In this document: in pieces, positions 22,826 through 34,080 of the stretch
Position numbering within the stretch: position 1 is the first letter of the stretch
How the letters are laid out: every line of letters starts with the position of its first letter
DNA from: Gnetum montanum
Lineage: Eukaryota; Streptophyta; Gnetopsida; Gnetales; Gnetaceae
DNA length: 64,000 bases
Direction of reading: 5' to 3'
NCBI GenBank assembly: GCA_015680685.1
Contig: MNCI01017913.1
Location: forward strand, 460,222 to 524,221
Program-made: the position numbers and the translations under genes
The notes under the pieces: model-generated
Told to the model about the DNA's origin: nothing
Databases searched by the model: none
The model's input: the letters and a program-made list of their open reading frames with translations, nothing else

Positions 22826-24000
22826 CTAATCATTTACAGGTAAGGACTCAGAACTACTAGGCCTAGAGATGTCAATTGCATCATTACCTAAGACCTTGAT
22901 AACCCTATATGGTCCCTCCAATTTTGACACTAATTTCCTATCAAATTTTTTGAGTATCATATTAAATAATAAAACTAAATCTTCTTCTAAGAAAAGCTTT
23001 CTCATAATCTTCTTATCATGCCACATTTTCATTTTCATCTTATGCAAACATTGCTTATCTAATGCTTGCATGGGATATACATCTAAAGGGTTCAAAGAAA
23101 ATAAATAAGTAGAAAGACAAGAATCTAAGTCCATTTCCAATTGATGTTTCATTTTTAAAAAATTATTTTTTATAGAAGAAGGAACAAGACATTGCTTACC
23201 GAATACTAGTTCATATAGAGTAAAACCAAGAGATGATTTATATGAAATATGAATTGCCCATACTACATTAGGTAAACGATAAGACCAATCCATTTTATTA
23301 CGTCCTATAACTTTCTATAAGATATTTTTAATTTCCTTGTTCATGCTTTCAACCAACTCATTTGATTGAGGATGATAGGAAATACCAATACAATGTGTAA
23401 TTCCCATTTTATGTAACCATTTTTTTCATTATATTATTAACAAAATGGATGCCCTAATCATTAATTAAAATTTGGGGATGCTCAAATCATGGAACTAAAT
23501 CCTCTCTCAAGAATCTAACTATTGTTTTTACATCATCATGTCTAGTTACCTTTGCTAAGATCCATTTAGTAACATAATCAATGGAAACTAAGATGTACTT
23601 ACACGAATTACTTGAAGGAAAAGGATTGATGACATTAATGCCCTAAAAATCGAAGAGCTCACACTTCACTAAGACAAGCAATAGTGGCATGACTTGATGT
23701 CTTGTAAGTCCTCCCATTTGCTAGCATTGATCACATTGCTTACAATATGCATAAGTAACACTGAACAAGGGGGGCCAAGAAAAAATAGCATGGAGGATTT
23801 TGTATGAAATTTTCTTATCTACAAAGTGCCCTTCACACACTCCATTATAGTTCAAAGAAATTATCTCTTCTTGTTCTTATTCAAGTAGATATCATCAAAT
23901 AATCTAATCCTTAGAAATCTTGTACATGAATGGATCTTCCCAAATGAACTATTGTTCCTTTGACAACCAAGGCTTGTTTATGTCCCTTAGTCCAAGACTT
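22826..24000 (-). pseudogene. pol: Gy-C integrase (decayed)
   Basis: In order: a zinc-finger half with CKQCDQC (about 23730-23750), ILVSIDYVTKWILAKVTRHD with the first catalytic Asp (about 23560-23610), ILINDQGIHFVNNIMKK with the second Asp (about 23425-23475), then an open C-terminal stretch of 155 codons (23293-22826) starting MDWSYRLPNVVWA and containing FTLYELVFGKQCLVP, KKFDRKLVSKLEGPYRVIKV and a Ser-rich end. This tail is the longest open frame in the window. The catalytic Glu region is damaged. Confidence 0.85.
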
Positions 24001-24149
24001 TGGTAATTTACATACAAATAAATCATTAGCAATGTCTACATACCAAGGATTTTGAACTTTAGGAATAATAGCCCTAGCCCAACAAGCAAATAGTTGCTAA
24101 TTAGAAAATTCATCATTAAAGGTGTGAAATGTCTCCAAATCTGAATTAT

Positions 24150-25500
24150 GCTCCAAACTGAACAAATGATCTACCACTAAATTCTTAGATCCCTTCTTAT
24201 CATGAATCACCAAATCAAATTCTTGAAAAAAAAAAAGACACCAATGAATCAACCTAGGACTTTTAGTTCATTTATTATGTAAATACTTAATATCATCATA
24301 ATTAGTAAAAACTATAGTACAAAAACCAATTAGATGATGAAATTTATCTAAACTATATACAACCGCTAACATCTCCTTCTCTATAGTAGTATAATTAACT
24401 TGAGTATGGATTAATATCTTAGAAATACAATAAATAACATATGAAACATTTTCTTTATGCTAACCCAATATTGCTCCAATTGCAAAGTTTGAGGCATCTA
24501 TCATAAGTTCAAAGTCCTTGAAAAATTGGTGTTGAATAAAGCTTAGCCTTTAAAATTTCAAATGTATTTTGACAATCCTTACTCCACTTAAAAACAACAT
24601 CTTTTTGTAATAGTTTCAGCAATGATTAAGTAATTAATGAAAATCCCTGATGAATTGTCTGTAGAAACTAGCATGTTCCAAAAATGCATGTAAATCTTTG
24701 ACATTAATAGGAGGAGTAAGATGGGAGATAACCCTTATTTGTTAGGATCTACTAAAATTCCAATCTTTCTTACAATATGGCCTAACATAACATCGGAAGA
24801 TACAATGAAATAATACTTCTCCTAAGGTAATCTAAGATCTTTCTCAATGCACCTACACAAGACTAACTCAAGATTACAGAAGGCATTAGAGAATGAATCA
24901 CTATAGACTTAAAAATCATCATGAAAACCTCTAAAAATGAATCAATCTTATTTGAAAAGATGATTGTTGTAGCTCTTTTAATTATAGTAGGAGTATTACA
25001 CAACACAAAGGACAATCATCAAAATGCAAAAGTTCCCCACGATATGCTAAATGTTATTTTATGTTGATCTTAAAGGGCAATGTAAATCTAATTATAATCA
25101 CTAAATCCGTCAAGAAAAGAATAAAATTGGTGTCCTTAAAGCTTATTTAGAACCTGATCTAAATATGAGAGTGGAAAGTGGTCCTTAGTTGTTCATTTAC
25201 TTAATTTGTGAAAATCAATACAAACACACCACTTACCAAACCTTTTAGGCACCACCATAATAGGGCTAACGCACTTAGAATTAGAAATAAAATAAATAAT
25301 ATTCACCTAAAATGATTTCAAAAGTTCATCTTTTATTGCTTGCTTCATAGTTGGGCTTAGCCTCCTACATGATTGTTATCATGATCTAGCCTTAGCCTCC
25401 AAATGGATATGATGCTGAACAATGAATGGAGAAATCCCCTACTTAAGATCCAAAGGTGACAAAGAAAAATCTTCAAATAAATCTATTAAAACCTAAATCA
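24150..25500 (-). pseudogene. pol: Gy-C reverse transcriptase and RNase H (decayed)
   Basis: RT blocks from the right are SPTMKQAIKDELLK, CVSPIMVVPKRFGKWCVCID, TKDHFPLSYLDQVLNKL, FYSFLDGFSDYN*I (motif A), ITFSISWGTFAF and EVFMMIFKSI, where the FMDDF catalytic motif is broken by a frame change. RNase H follows with LMIDASNFAIGAILG, YTTIEKEMLAVVYSLDKF and VFTNYDDIKYL. Order and spacing are those of a full gypsy RT-RH. Multiple TAG/TAA stops make it inactive. Confidence 0.85.
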
Positions 25501-25879
25501 ATCTATGTTCTTGATCAGTAATTAAACTTGAACTAATAATCAATGGTTTATTTTGCTTAGCATAAATATATTTAAAGTAAGAAGAAAGTTCCTTTAAATC
25601 TAAAATTGCCTCCTTACCACTCACAATAGAACAATAATTTTCTATCCTAAATGAATCCTTACCATCCAAGGCGTCCTCCACTTAAGTACATAGGAGCTAT
25701 CTTTGTATATGCATGATTACATTTTTATACTCTTCCAATGTCAATACCTAATATATCTCATCCCAATCACATAATTCATAAGAAACCATTTTTTCTATAG
25801 TAACATTAACCATATTAAGTTCATCAAACTAGAATTGGTTTTCAAGGTTATATAAATTAACTGAAAAATTCATATTTTT

Positions 25880-26440
25880 AAATTTTAAGGTTATCAGGCT
25901 AGTTTTCACATAGATAATCATATCCATTGTTAGCAACATGGGCCTACCTAAATTCAAAGGTTAAAAATTATTCAAAGAAGATGTATAATAATCCAACATA
26001 ATGAAATTAGCATGGTACAAGGCTTTATTCACTTGTACCAAAATATCCTCAATAATGCCTTTTGGATATATAGTANCATGGTACAAGGCTTTATCCACTT
26101 GTACCAAAATATCCTCAATAATGCCTTTTGGATATATAGTAGACCCATTTGCTAAAGAAATGGTAATATTAGTATGTTAAATATGATAATAATCCAATCA
26201 CTGATAAATATGAAATGACATAATATTTACACTAGTCCTAGATCAACTAATGCATGATAAAACTTCCTATTATGAATCATGCAAGAAATTGTAGGACTTT
26301 CTAGATCTATGAAGAGGTTTTCAAGTTGCTTATCATCTATCTCATTCAATTCCAATCTATGAGGAAAAGGTACTTGTAAAGGAGAAGAGTTATTAGGTTC
26401 ATCTGAAGGAATCGTTGGAGTAGCTCCTTCCTTCATAGGA
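25880..26440 (-). pseudogene. pol: Gy-C aspartic protease (decayed)
   Basis: An open stretch of 69 codons (26436-26227) runs from MKEGATPTIPSDEPNNSS through LEDxx-like NEIDDKQLENLFID to SPTISCMIHNRKFYHALVDL, giving the active-site Asp of a retropepsin (LVDLG). About 85 codons later LNLGRPMLLTMDMII is the conserved LGRP block. A duplicated join (26011-26141) sits between and adds a false 66 bases. The linker to RT (25681-25493, EDALDGKDSFRIEN...) is also open. Confidence 0.8.
26011..26141. other. Single-N join with 65-bp duplicated flanks (assembly artefact)
   Basis: 26011-26075 and 26077-26141 are the same 65 bases with one T/C difference, separated by N at 26076. It lies inside the Gy-C protease and shifts the frame artificially. 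Confidence 0.85.
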
Positions 26441-26909
26441 AGCTCCTTTGCAAAGATTCATTTAGATTGATCCTCTAACTCCTTGTTCTCAATAGATCTC
26501 TGAAAGGGGGTTTGAAGATCAACAACCCTTCAAATTCTTGTAACCACATTACATTGATTTATTTTACTTGAAGAAACCATGTGTAATTCTTGTCTCCCTT
26601 GATACTTAGGATTTCTTTCTATTTATCTCGGTAATGTATCCTTAGGTTGTAATGATTAAATAAGCTTAATTAGATGATCATTTTTTTGTTGCAAGGGATG
26701 CTGCACACTCTTATTTTGTTGTAGCATCTACTGCTAAAATTCATTGTTTTGGCTAGGTCTACAAGATTGATTAAAAGTATTATTATATCTTTCATAGTTG
26801 GATTGAAATGGAGGATGTAATTGGTAATTTTGGTTCAGATTAGAATTCCATCCCCTACCTTGCAAAGTGAAGGTTTTTCCTTGTTCACCCTAACTTTCTA
26901 CAATGTTAG
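26441..26909 (-). pseudogene. gag: Gy-C Gag, C-terminal remnant
   Basis: The minus strand reads GEQGKTFTLQGRGWNS followed by an Asn/Gln-rich stretch (NLNQNYQLHPPFQSN) and a Lys/Gln-rich stretch before protease. No zinc knuckle is evident. The left part of the capsid frame is missing at the Gy-D insertion; the N-terminal part is at 39413-40609. Confidence 0.6.
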
Positions 26910-27743
26910 TGATGAATCATAGTTGGGTTGTCTTGATGGGCATGCATCAACACATCCTTGTTGATGCATGTTTTGATGTGTTGATGTGGCATTTGAGTAT
27001 ACCCATATAAATGCATGTACCCACTGCATTTATGACATTGATTAGTCAATAGCTTAGCCAAGTTCTTGTAGTTTGTTTTCATAGAAGTTAGCATATTATC
27101 TAATTGTTGCAATAGGAGTCAAGGATTGTATGAATCATTATTCGAGCACTAGTGTACCTAAACACATTGTTGTGATGGCAATAAATATGATATTCTTGAT
27201 AAACCTTGCATAGATAGAAATAGATTAACATTTACTTTTATGTAATTATATTTATGCATTTTACTTCCATGTTTCTAGTTAATTAATTAAACACACTTAA
27301 TTACACACATAAGTACAACAACCTTGAACATGATGTTAATACTTGGTAATCCCAGCAATGCTATCACTTGGTGAACTAGTAGTGTTGTAACATGTTCAAG
27401 ATGTGTATAGAAAGTGGGATAGGATACTTATGCTAGGAAGTAGGCTAAGACATTAGTTAGTTACTTAGATTAATAATTCATTAATTACTTTGTTCCATGC
27501 ATGGGATAATTACATAAAAACATAAAGATAATATAAATCAAGTGCCTTGGCTCCACTTAACCATATGATCAAGCTTACACAAGTGCTTACACAAGTGTAG
27601 CCATGAAAATAATGATCACATTCTTAAGTCAATATATTTACTATGGGCATTTATTGAGCTAAAGTACATAAAATTTGACTAGATTGCTATTGAATGCTTG
27701 TGATTCATATGGTTGGATGTAGGATCTACTCTACCACTCATCA
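26910..27743 (+). repeat. 5' LTR of Gy-D
   Basis: Starts TGATGAATCATAG, ends ACCACTCATCA. Upstream of the TATA box, GCATCAACACATC and GATGTGTTGATG (26945-26990) form an inverted repeat. It matches 39078-39412 for the first third and the Gy-B and Gy-E LTRs in part. Confidence 0.88.
27006..27013 (+). promoter_or_regulatory. TATA box of the Gy-D LTR
   Basis: TATAAATG within CCCATATAAATGC. The same box in the same LTR position occurs at 14426 (Gy-B), 39174 (Gy-D 3' LTR) and 61200 (Gy-E), which supports it as the U3 promoter. Confidence 0.65.
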
Positions 27744-27765
27744 TTGGCATCATTGTCAGGGACTT
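27744..27765 (+). promoter_or_regulatory. Gy-D primer-binding site, tRNA-Asp type
   Basis: TTGGCATCATTGTCAGGGAC directly after the LTR. Confidence 0.75.
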
Positions 27766-27894
27766 TAGTTAACTAAGTTCACTATTTAGGAAGGATAGTG
27801 AAATTATTCATAGATGTTGTAAAAGGAACTTAATGGCAACATCATTAATAACCAAGAAAATAATAATAACACACTATTTTTATAAATCACTAAT

Positions 27895-30420
27895 ATGGCT
27901 TCCTCTCATAGGGAAGACTCTCCATCACTATTCATGGATGATTCCCATTAGGTAGAGGTAAGAAGGCCATAGGATGCTAGTACCCTAATAGTTTAAGGTG
28001 CTCTACACTCATCTAGATGCTTATACTTCAAATTTCACCTTCATCCTACATTAGGATGAGCATCTACAATGGAGTAACATGGAAGGAAACATCATGTTGC
28101 CTCTAGACCGATCTATTCCTACAATGCTCTTGAATAATCTTATTAGGCTAGGCATTGTAGGACTCAATTCTAAATACAAAGTGGAAGATCATTCCTACCC
28201 AAATTATTGTACCACAGAGGCATAGAAAAATTAACATTGGCATATGAAGGCCTAATATGAGACAACAAAAGGTAAACAAGACCCTACCCACCTGTTCCAA
28301 CAAACTCATAGAGAAGAACAAGACTTCTTTTTGGGGACCTCTTAATACATAGATTCTCCTCCTCTATTTTATGAGAAGATCCTTAAACAGTGACTACAGT
28401 CCATTGTGGAGAACCCTATTTCAAGGAAGAATAGATACCAATATCAAGAGGCCTTGAAAGAGGGTAGCCAAGGTAGGAATGACGATAAGCACCATGACAA
28501 GGACAAACATGGTGAATAGGGTAGGGATCAAAGAATAGGAAGAAGTAGGAATTATACTAGTGTTAGCTGACCTTTCTCTTTTCCTTCTTCATCCTCATCA
28601 TCTTCCTCCTCCAACTCCAATTGGATTTGCAGAAACAATAAAAATGATGATGAAGGTGAACAATGGGATCAAGATGATCATAGATCCCACCATAATGACA
28701 GAGACCACAAGCACGAGTAGTGGTGAGATGATCATTCTAGAGAAAGGAGGGATAGCAACACTTTTCATAGGCATCATGGCCATGAAAGTGGCCACTAAGA
28801 CCACTATGACCAGGATGAGCCCTTGTTGGCAATAAGAAACATGCTAAACATTGTAGATGTTGTAAGGATCCCAACTAGGCATGTGAAAGATAGTTAAATC
28901 AAATGGTTGGATATGAATAATATTCCAAAGTTTGAAGAAGGATATAATTCAAATCCACAAAATCCCTTACAAGCCTTTCACGATGCCTATGCCTTGCAAA
29001 ACATAAAAAATGATTGGCTAAAGTTGAAGCTATTCCTGTGGATACTCATCAAAGAAGCTAAAAGCTAGTATCGGTCCTTCAAATTAGAATCCATTTGGAG
29101 ATGGAGTACAATGCTTGAATTGTTCAATGAAAAGTATCAAATGTACTCCCAAGTGTTCAACTTAAGAAGAAAAATCCAAGAATGGAAACTACTCCTTACT
29201 ACACTGATGCCAAGTCCATGGCTATTTTCAAAGGGATGAGTTGCACCACATCATAAATGGGTTTTGAATTGAAATAAGGAGAACTCTTGTGGTCTATGCC
29301 CAAGGGAGGTTGTCAGAGCTAAGGGTTCATTAGATCCAAAGGCTTATTAAGTAGGTAGCTAAGGAAGAAAGTGAGTTGAAAAAATGAGAAAATGTATTGG
29401 AGTAATAGGGACCCCTCTCTCCACAAGATAGATGTCTATTTTTGTGACAATGAGGAGGATGCACCATTTGATGAAGTAGTGTAGAGGAAAACCTTGCTAA
29501 TACAAAAATCCATTTATGAAATATCAACTAGGGTTGATAAAATGTGGGACTCCTTGGATGAAAAATTTCAAACTGCTCTAGGAACTATGAAGGAGAAAAA
29601 AGACCAAAGAGGTAGTGATCGTGATAGGAGGAAGAAAAAGAAGGTTGAACATGATCATTATAATGATAAGGGAAAAGCTATAGTAGTTGAGGATGTTATA
29701 GATTTTGAGTCAGATGAAGATAGGTATGACATATACCAATATGAACATCCTAAAGAACTCTATCCTATTGTGTCACACTTGCAGGAATCTAGGGTGTATG
29801 CTTTCAATTACAAATTGGCAAAACAGCAAGCATGTAGGAGGTTGCATTATCCACAAAGTAACTATTGGTAGCAGTTGCAGCACCAAACTTACTATTAAAG
29901 TGGAGCATTATAGTAACCTTATGAGCAATATCAATAGTGGCAACACCCATAGTCATGGGGCATGCCACCTCCTAGGTAGCAGTATCCTTACTACCAATTG
30001 GATCCTTATGGTTACTATGTTCAAAAGCCCATTTCTCCACATGAATTTTCTAGTTATGCTTCCTTTAAACAATACTACTAATGTTCTAAATATTATAGAG
30101 CACCCTCAACAAGGAGGGAGTTTCCATTTTTCTACTTTCCTCCTCCTCATTCTACCAATCCCACACCTTCATCCATAACTCCTCTTTTACCTGCTCTATC
30201 TATGTAGGGTGAGATCCCAATGCAGCCATAGTAGAAAAATGCCACAAAGGTTGTAAACTTGTAGTAAACTCCTTAGCTAAGTGGTTCTAGTTCTAAGCCA
30301 CATAAAAGACCTTTCTTTAGAACCAATAGCTCCATAAGCCCTCACAAAAACCTATGGTTGTGAACCCTACTCCTACCTCCTTTGTAACATCCATTGAGCC
30401 TCCTTCAAATCAAAACACTC
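27895..30420 (+). pseudogene. gag: Gy-D Gag (decayed)
   Basis: ATG at 27895 opens MASSHREDSPSLFMDDSH, parallel to Gy-A. The Ser tract (about 28575-28615), then a His/Asp/Arg-rich segment, then FEEGYNSNPQNPLQAFHDAY and TMLELFNEKYQMYSQV mark the capsid part. A good open stretch (29494-29871, 125 codons) includes MLIQKSIYEISTRVDKMWDS, Lys/Arg-rich DRDRRKKKKVEHDH and YEHPKELYPIVSHLQESR. The tail is Tyr/Gln/Pro-rich (QQYPYYQLDPYGYY). No CCHC knuckle. Stops are mainly TAG. Confidence 0.82.
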
Positions 30421-31090
30421 TGTAGATGCATGGCATTAAGTTTATCCACATGGTCACTAATTGGATAAAGGTTGACCACCCTTTTAGGAAGATATTTGAT
30501 CCTAGAAGTCCCCTTCTTTATTTACAAATTTTCAGAAATGAACCTTGTAAAGCTCTTGTAGACTTAGGTTCTGAAGTTAACTTGATCTACCAAGAAATGT
30601 ACAAAGCCTAGAACCTACCTCCTTTGAAAAAAAGTAATATAAGGTTAGAATTAATAGACCAATCCATCATTATTCTTTTGGGATTGGTTGAGGACATCAT
30701 GACCACCATTTGTGGGTGGTCATATCCAATTGATTTCTTGGTGATTCATGTGAAGAATGCTAAGGGAGACTTCCTAATCATCATGGGAAGAGCATGGCTA
30801 AGTATAATCAATGCATTGTTGGAGATTTGAGATATCTCCTTGGAAATTTTCAAGGAGAATAAGTTTGAAAAGATTAAGAAAAATCATGTTCAATGCATCA
30901 TGTATAGTGACACAGGGTGCCACTACATAAAAAAATTATGGACTATCAAGAGCACATCCCTTAAAGAATGTAGTCAATGTGCTAATGTTTTGGAAATTCA
31001 ATGGTTCTTGTACACTATAGCCACTAAACACGAGGACACCCAATGGTTGATAATAGAAAGAGAGGCTAAATCATCAATGTGTATGTAACT
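30421..31090 (+). pseudogene. pol: Gy-D aspartic protease (decayed, active-site motif retained)
   Basis: The 61-codon open stretch 30426-30611 contains FDPRSPLLYLQIFRNEPCKA and the active-site block ALVDLGSEVNLIYQEMY. A second open stretch (30624-30830) continues through WSYPIDFLVIHVKNAKGDF to FLIIMGRAWLSIINA, the LGRPWL-type C-terminal motif. A single TAG separates them. A Lys-rich linker (30840-31088) leads to RT. Confidence 0.82.
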
Positions 31091-31439
31091 AGCTAAGAGC
31101 CTCCCAAGCTCTTACATGAAGAGTATGGATCAACTAGACTAGATCCATCACCAACTCTCTAATGAATAAGGAGAAATTAGTTGGGGAGAGTTGGAGATCC
31201 TATAAACCTTCAAGTAGGAGCTCCTTGAGTTAAAGGATCTATAGGCAACCATGGAATATGCATTTTTAAACAATGGCAAGCTAGTTATCATTAATACCAT
31301 GCTTGCTCATGAACAAAAGAAGAAGCTATTGGGACTTTCAACAAATGGCCAATAGCCTTTTCCTAGTCATATCATGAGCTCATTAGAATTGATCAAAGGA
31401 TATGCTAGCATATAATCTATACCAACCCTTCCATTAAAT

Positions 31440-32700
31440 TGAAGAGGAAACTACAAAGATGATTGAACCCCAAACTTAAGATGATCATCAAGGAGGAGAT
31501 CAAGAAACTTCTCATGGCAGGGTTCATTTACCCCATTGTGAATAGTGAGTGGGTTAGTGCACTAGTTATAGTGCTAAATAAAGAAGGCAAGAGAAGGATC
31601 TATATTAATTTTAGAATCTTGAACATGGCAATCTACAAAGATCATTTCCTATTGCCATTTATGAACCAAGTATTGGATACAATAGTAGGCCATTACTATT
31701 AGAACTTTCTGGATAGTTACAATGGCTATAACAAAATCCAAATTACACAAGAGAACTAGGTCAAAATAAAATTCACAAGTCCTTGGGGAACTTTTACAAA
31801 TAAAAATATTCCCTTTGGCCTGTGTAATGCTCCAACTAGTTTTCAATAATTGGTCCTTATCATTTTCCAACAATAAATTGGTAGTAGGGTGAAAGTCTTC
31901 ATGGATGACTTCTCCACCTACAGGGCTACATTTGAGAAATCCTTGGACTATTTGGAGCAAGTGCTTCAAAGATGTATGGAGACCGATCTAAGGCTCAATT
32001 GGAAAAAGAGCCATCTAATGGTCCAAGAAGCCATTATCTAGGGCCACCAAATTTCTAGCAAAGGGATCAATGTAGACCCAAAAAAGATCAGGGTCATCCA
32101 AGGAATCACCAGATAGCTTGAAATAGTTAAAGATGTAAGGTCATTCCTTGGACACATAGGTTACCATAGGAACTTCATCGAGAACTTGTTGAAGATCACC
32201 AAACAATTGGGGAAGCTGACAAAGAAAGATGCACCATTCATCTGGAGTAAGGAATGTGAGCATGCTTCCAAAAACTTATAGAAGCTCAATAAAACTCCCA
32301 TTCTACAAGCACTATACTAGTCTAGACCCTTCCATACCATGATGGATGCATCTAACTATTTATTAGAAGCCATGCTTGCATAGTTGGATGATCAAAACCA
32401 TTCATATTACATTCATTGTGCAAGTAAGAGCATTGTGGATGCACAACTAAAGTACACCACCATTGAAAAGAACTCATGACAATGGTGTATGCTCTAGATA
32501 AATTTAGGATCTATGTTCTTGGATATAAAGTACTTGTGCACACTGACCATATTGCTATTAGGTTTCTTATGAACAAACCAACAGTAAGTCCCTATGTCAT
32601 ACAGTGGCTAGTAATCTTACAAGAGTTCAATTTGATGATGGTGGATAGAAAGGTAACTGAGAATATGGTTGCTAAGAACTTGTCTCAATTACAATAGCAT
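31440..32700 (+). pseudogene. pol: Gy-D reverse transcriptase and RNase H (decayed)
   Basis: An open stretch (31463-31702) covers MIIKEEIKKLLMAGFIYPI, the SEWVSALVIVLNKEGKRRIY finger block and KDHFLLPFMNQVLDTI. Motif A reads FLDSYNGYNKIQI. The catalytic box VFMDDFSTY is intact near 31895-31925, unlike Gy-A. Next come SFLGHIGYHRNFIENLL and RNase H with MMDASNYLLEAML, then VHTDHIAIRFLMNKPTVSPY in the open stretch 32476-32697. Scattered TAG stops and one shift near 32476 break the frame. Confidence 0.88.
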
Positions 32701-32929
32701 AACAAGAAGGAGGAGAGCCCATTATCAGACCAGTTTCCTAATGAACTCCTCTTTGCTGATGCTATTACTAAATAAGACTCCAAAGAAACCAACTAGTATG
32801 AGAACATCTTTTCCTATCTTCTTAATTAGGAGATGTCATAGGGGTGGAACCACAAGAAGAAATAGTAGTTTCTTCACCAAGCCAAATACTTCATGGAGAT
32901 TAATGGAAACCTTTAAAAGGTTTGCATAG

Positions 32930-34080
32930 ATTGCTACAATGATATGTCCCTGATGTGAAACAACTATAATTCCTCCAAGATGCACACCAAGGTCCTTATG
33001 AGGGCCACTATGCTAGGAGATGAATGGCTATTAAGATCCTTATGGTAGGGTACTATTGGCCTACACTCTTCAATAATACCCATCACTTCATCCACTCCTA
33101 TGATAGATGCCAACATGATGGGGGGATGACTGCTCATATGGAAGGGTCCCAACAATGGATTCAATCACTAAAGCCTTTTGATCTTTGGGAAATTGACTTT
33201 ATGGGGTCCATCAACTCCATGTCCAATGAAAAAGGCAACATCATTATAGCTATTGACTATTTCATAAGATGGGAAGAAGTTGTAGTCATCACTGACCATA
33301 CATCATCTATGGTAGCCTAGTTTGTATAACAACATGTTGTAAAAAGGTTTGGAATGGCACGTGCACTTATTTTTTATAACAATACCCATCTTACATGTGT
33401 CATTTTTCATAAACTCATTTAGTACGTGAAGGTTAAGAATAAATTAATAACTTCATATCATCACTAAGCCAATAGTCAAACTGAGGTCACTAATATGGAG
33501 ATAACCAAAATATAATAAGAATGGTTAGTAAATATATGAGGGACTGGAGCTCTAAACTCAACGATGTCCTATAGGCTTATCATTTAACTTGGAAACTTCC
33601 TATAGGATATTCTCCCTATGAGCTTATGCATGGAAAGCTTCCAACACATCCTATCAAAGCAAAACTTTGTACACTTTCAACTACATGTGACCTAGACTTG
33701 GATCTATGCCTAGCACAAAAAGAAAGATTGATGAACCTCAATGTGCTAGATGATAATAGATTAATGGCCCCATAATCAAATAAAGTACATAAGGCATACA
33801 ATAAAAAATTTTATGACCTTAGGATTAGGAAAGTAAAGTTTTAACTAGGTGATAATGTGCTCTACTAGAACCTCATGCATGTTCCTCAATGGACAAAACT
33901 AAAAATGCTATGGAAGGATCCTTACATTGTCAATGAAACCTTTTCATCTAGGGCCATGTTGATTTCGCACCATGACAACCCATATAAGAAATTATTAGTT
34001 AACACTCAACAAGTAAAGCCTTTTCTTGAACACTAAGTAACCAATGAACATAATGCCTCAAAATATGGATAAGCATGCTT
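32930..34080 (+). pseudogene. pol: Gy-D integrase (decayed)
   Basis: The zinc-binding N-terminus is visible as HQGPYEGHYARR ... YDRCQHDGG, with one Cys of the pair lost. An open stretch (33024-33320) contains PFDLWEIDFMGSINSMSNEK and IIIAIDYFIRWEEVVVI with the first catalytic Asp. The second Asp region reads ALIFYNNTHLTC where the family has ISDNGTHF, so the Asp is lost. The Glu block EVTNMEI is present. The tail ends NTQQ/NK-type near 34010-34030, as in Gy-A. Confidence 0.85.

Larger units (their letters stand above)
22801..26909 (-). mobile_element. Gy-C: pol portion of a second gypsy family, interrupted by Gy-D
   Basis: On the minus strand this holds the end of gag, protease, RT, RNase H and integrase. 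The protein blocks differ clearly from Gy-A/Gy-D, so it is a separate family. At 26909 it stops exactly at the 5' LTR of Gy-D. Its missing gag N-terminus resumes on the far side of Gy-D at 39413-40609 on the same strand, which shows that Gy-D inserted into Gy-C. A gag segment between the two parts is lost. Confidence 0.85.

Noticed and set aside
28560-28835. Open stretches on both strands (91 and 68 codons) in 28.6-28.8 kb
   Set aside because: They are shifted frames of the Ser- and Asp/His-rich part of the Gy-D gag; low-complexity codons keep several frames open.
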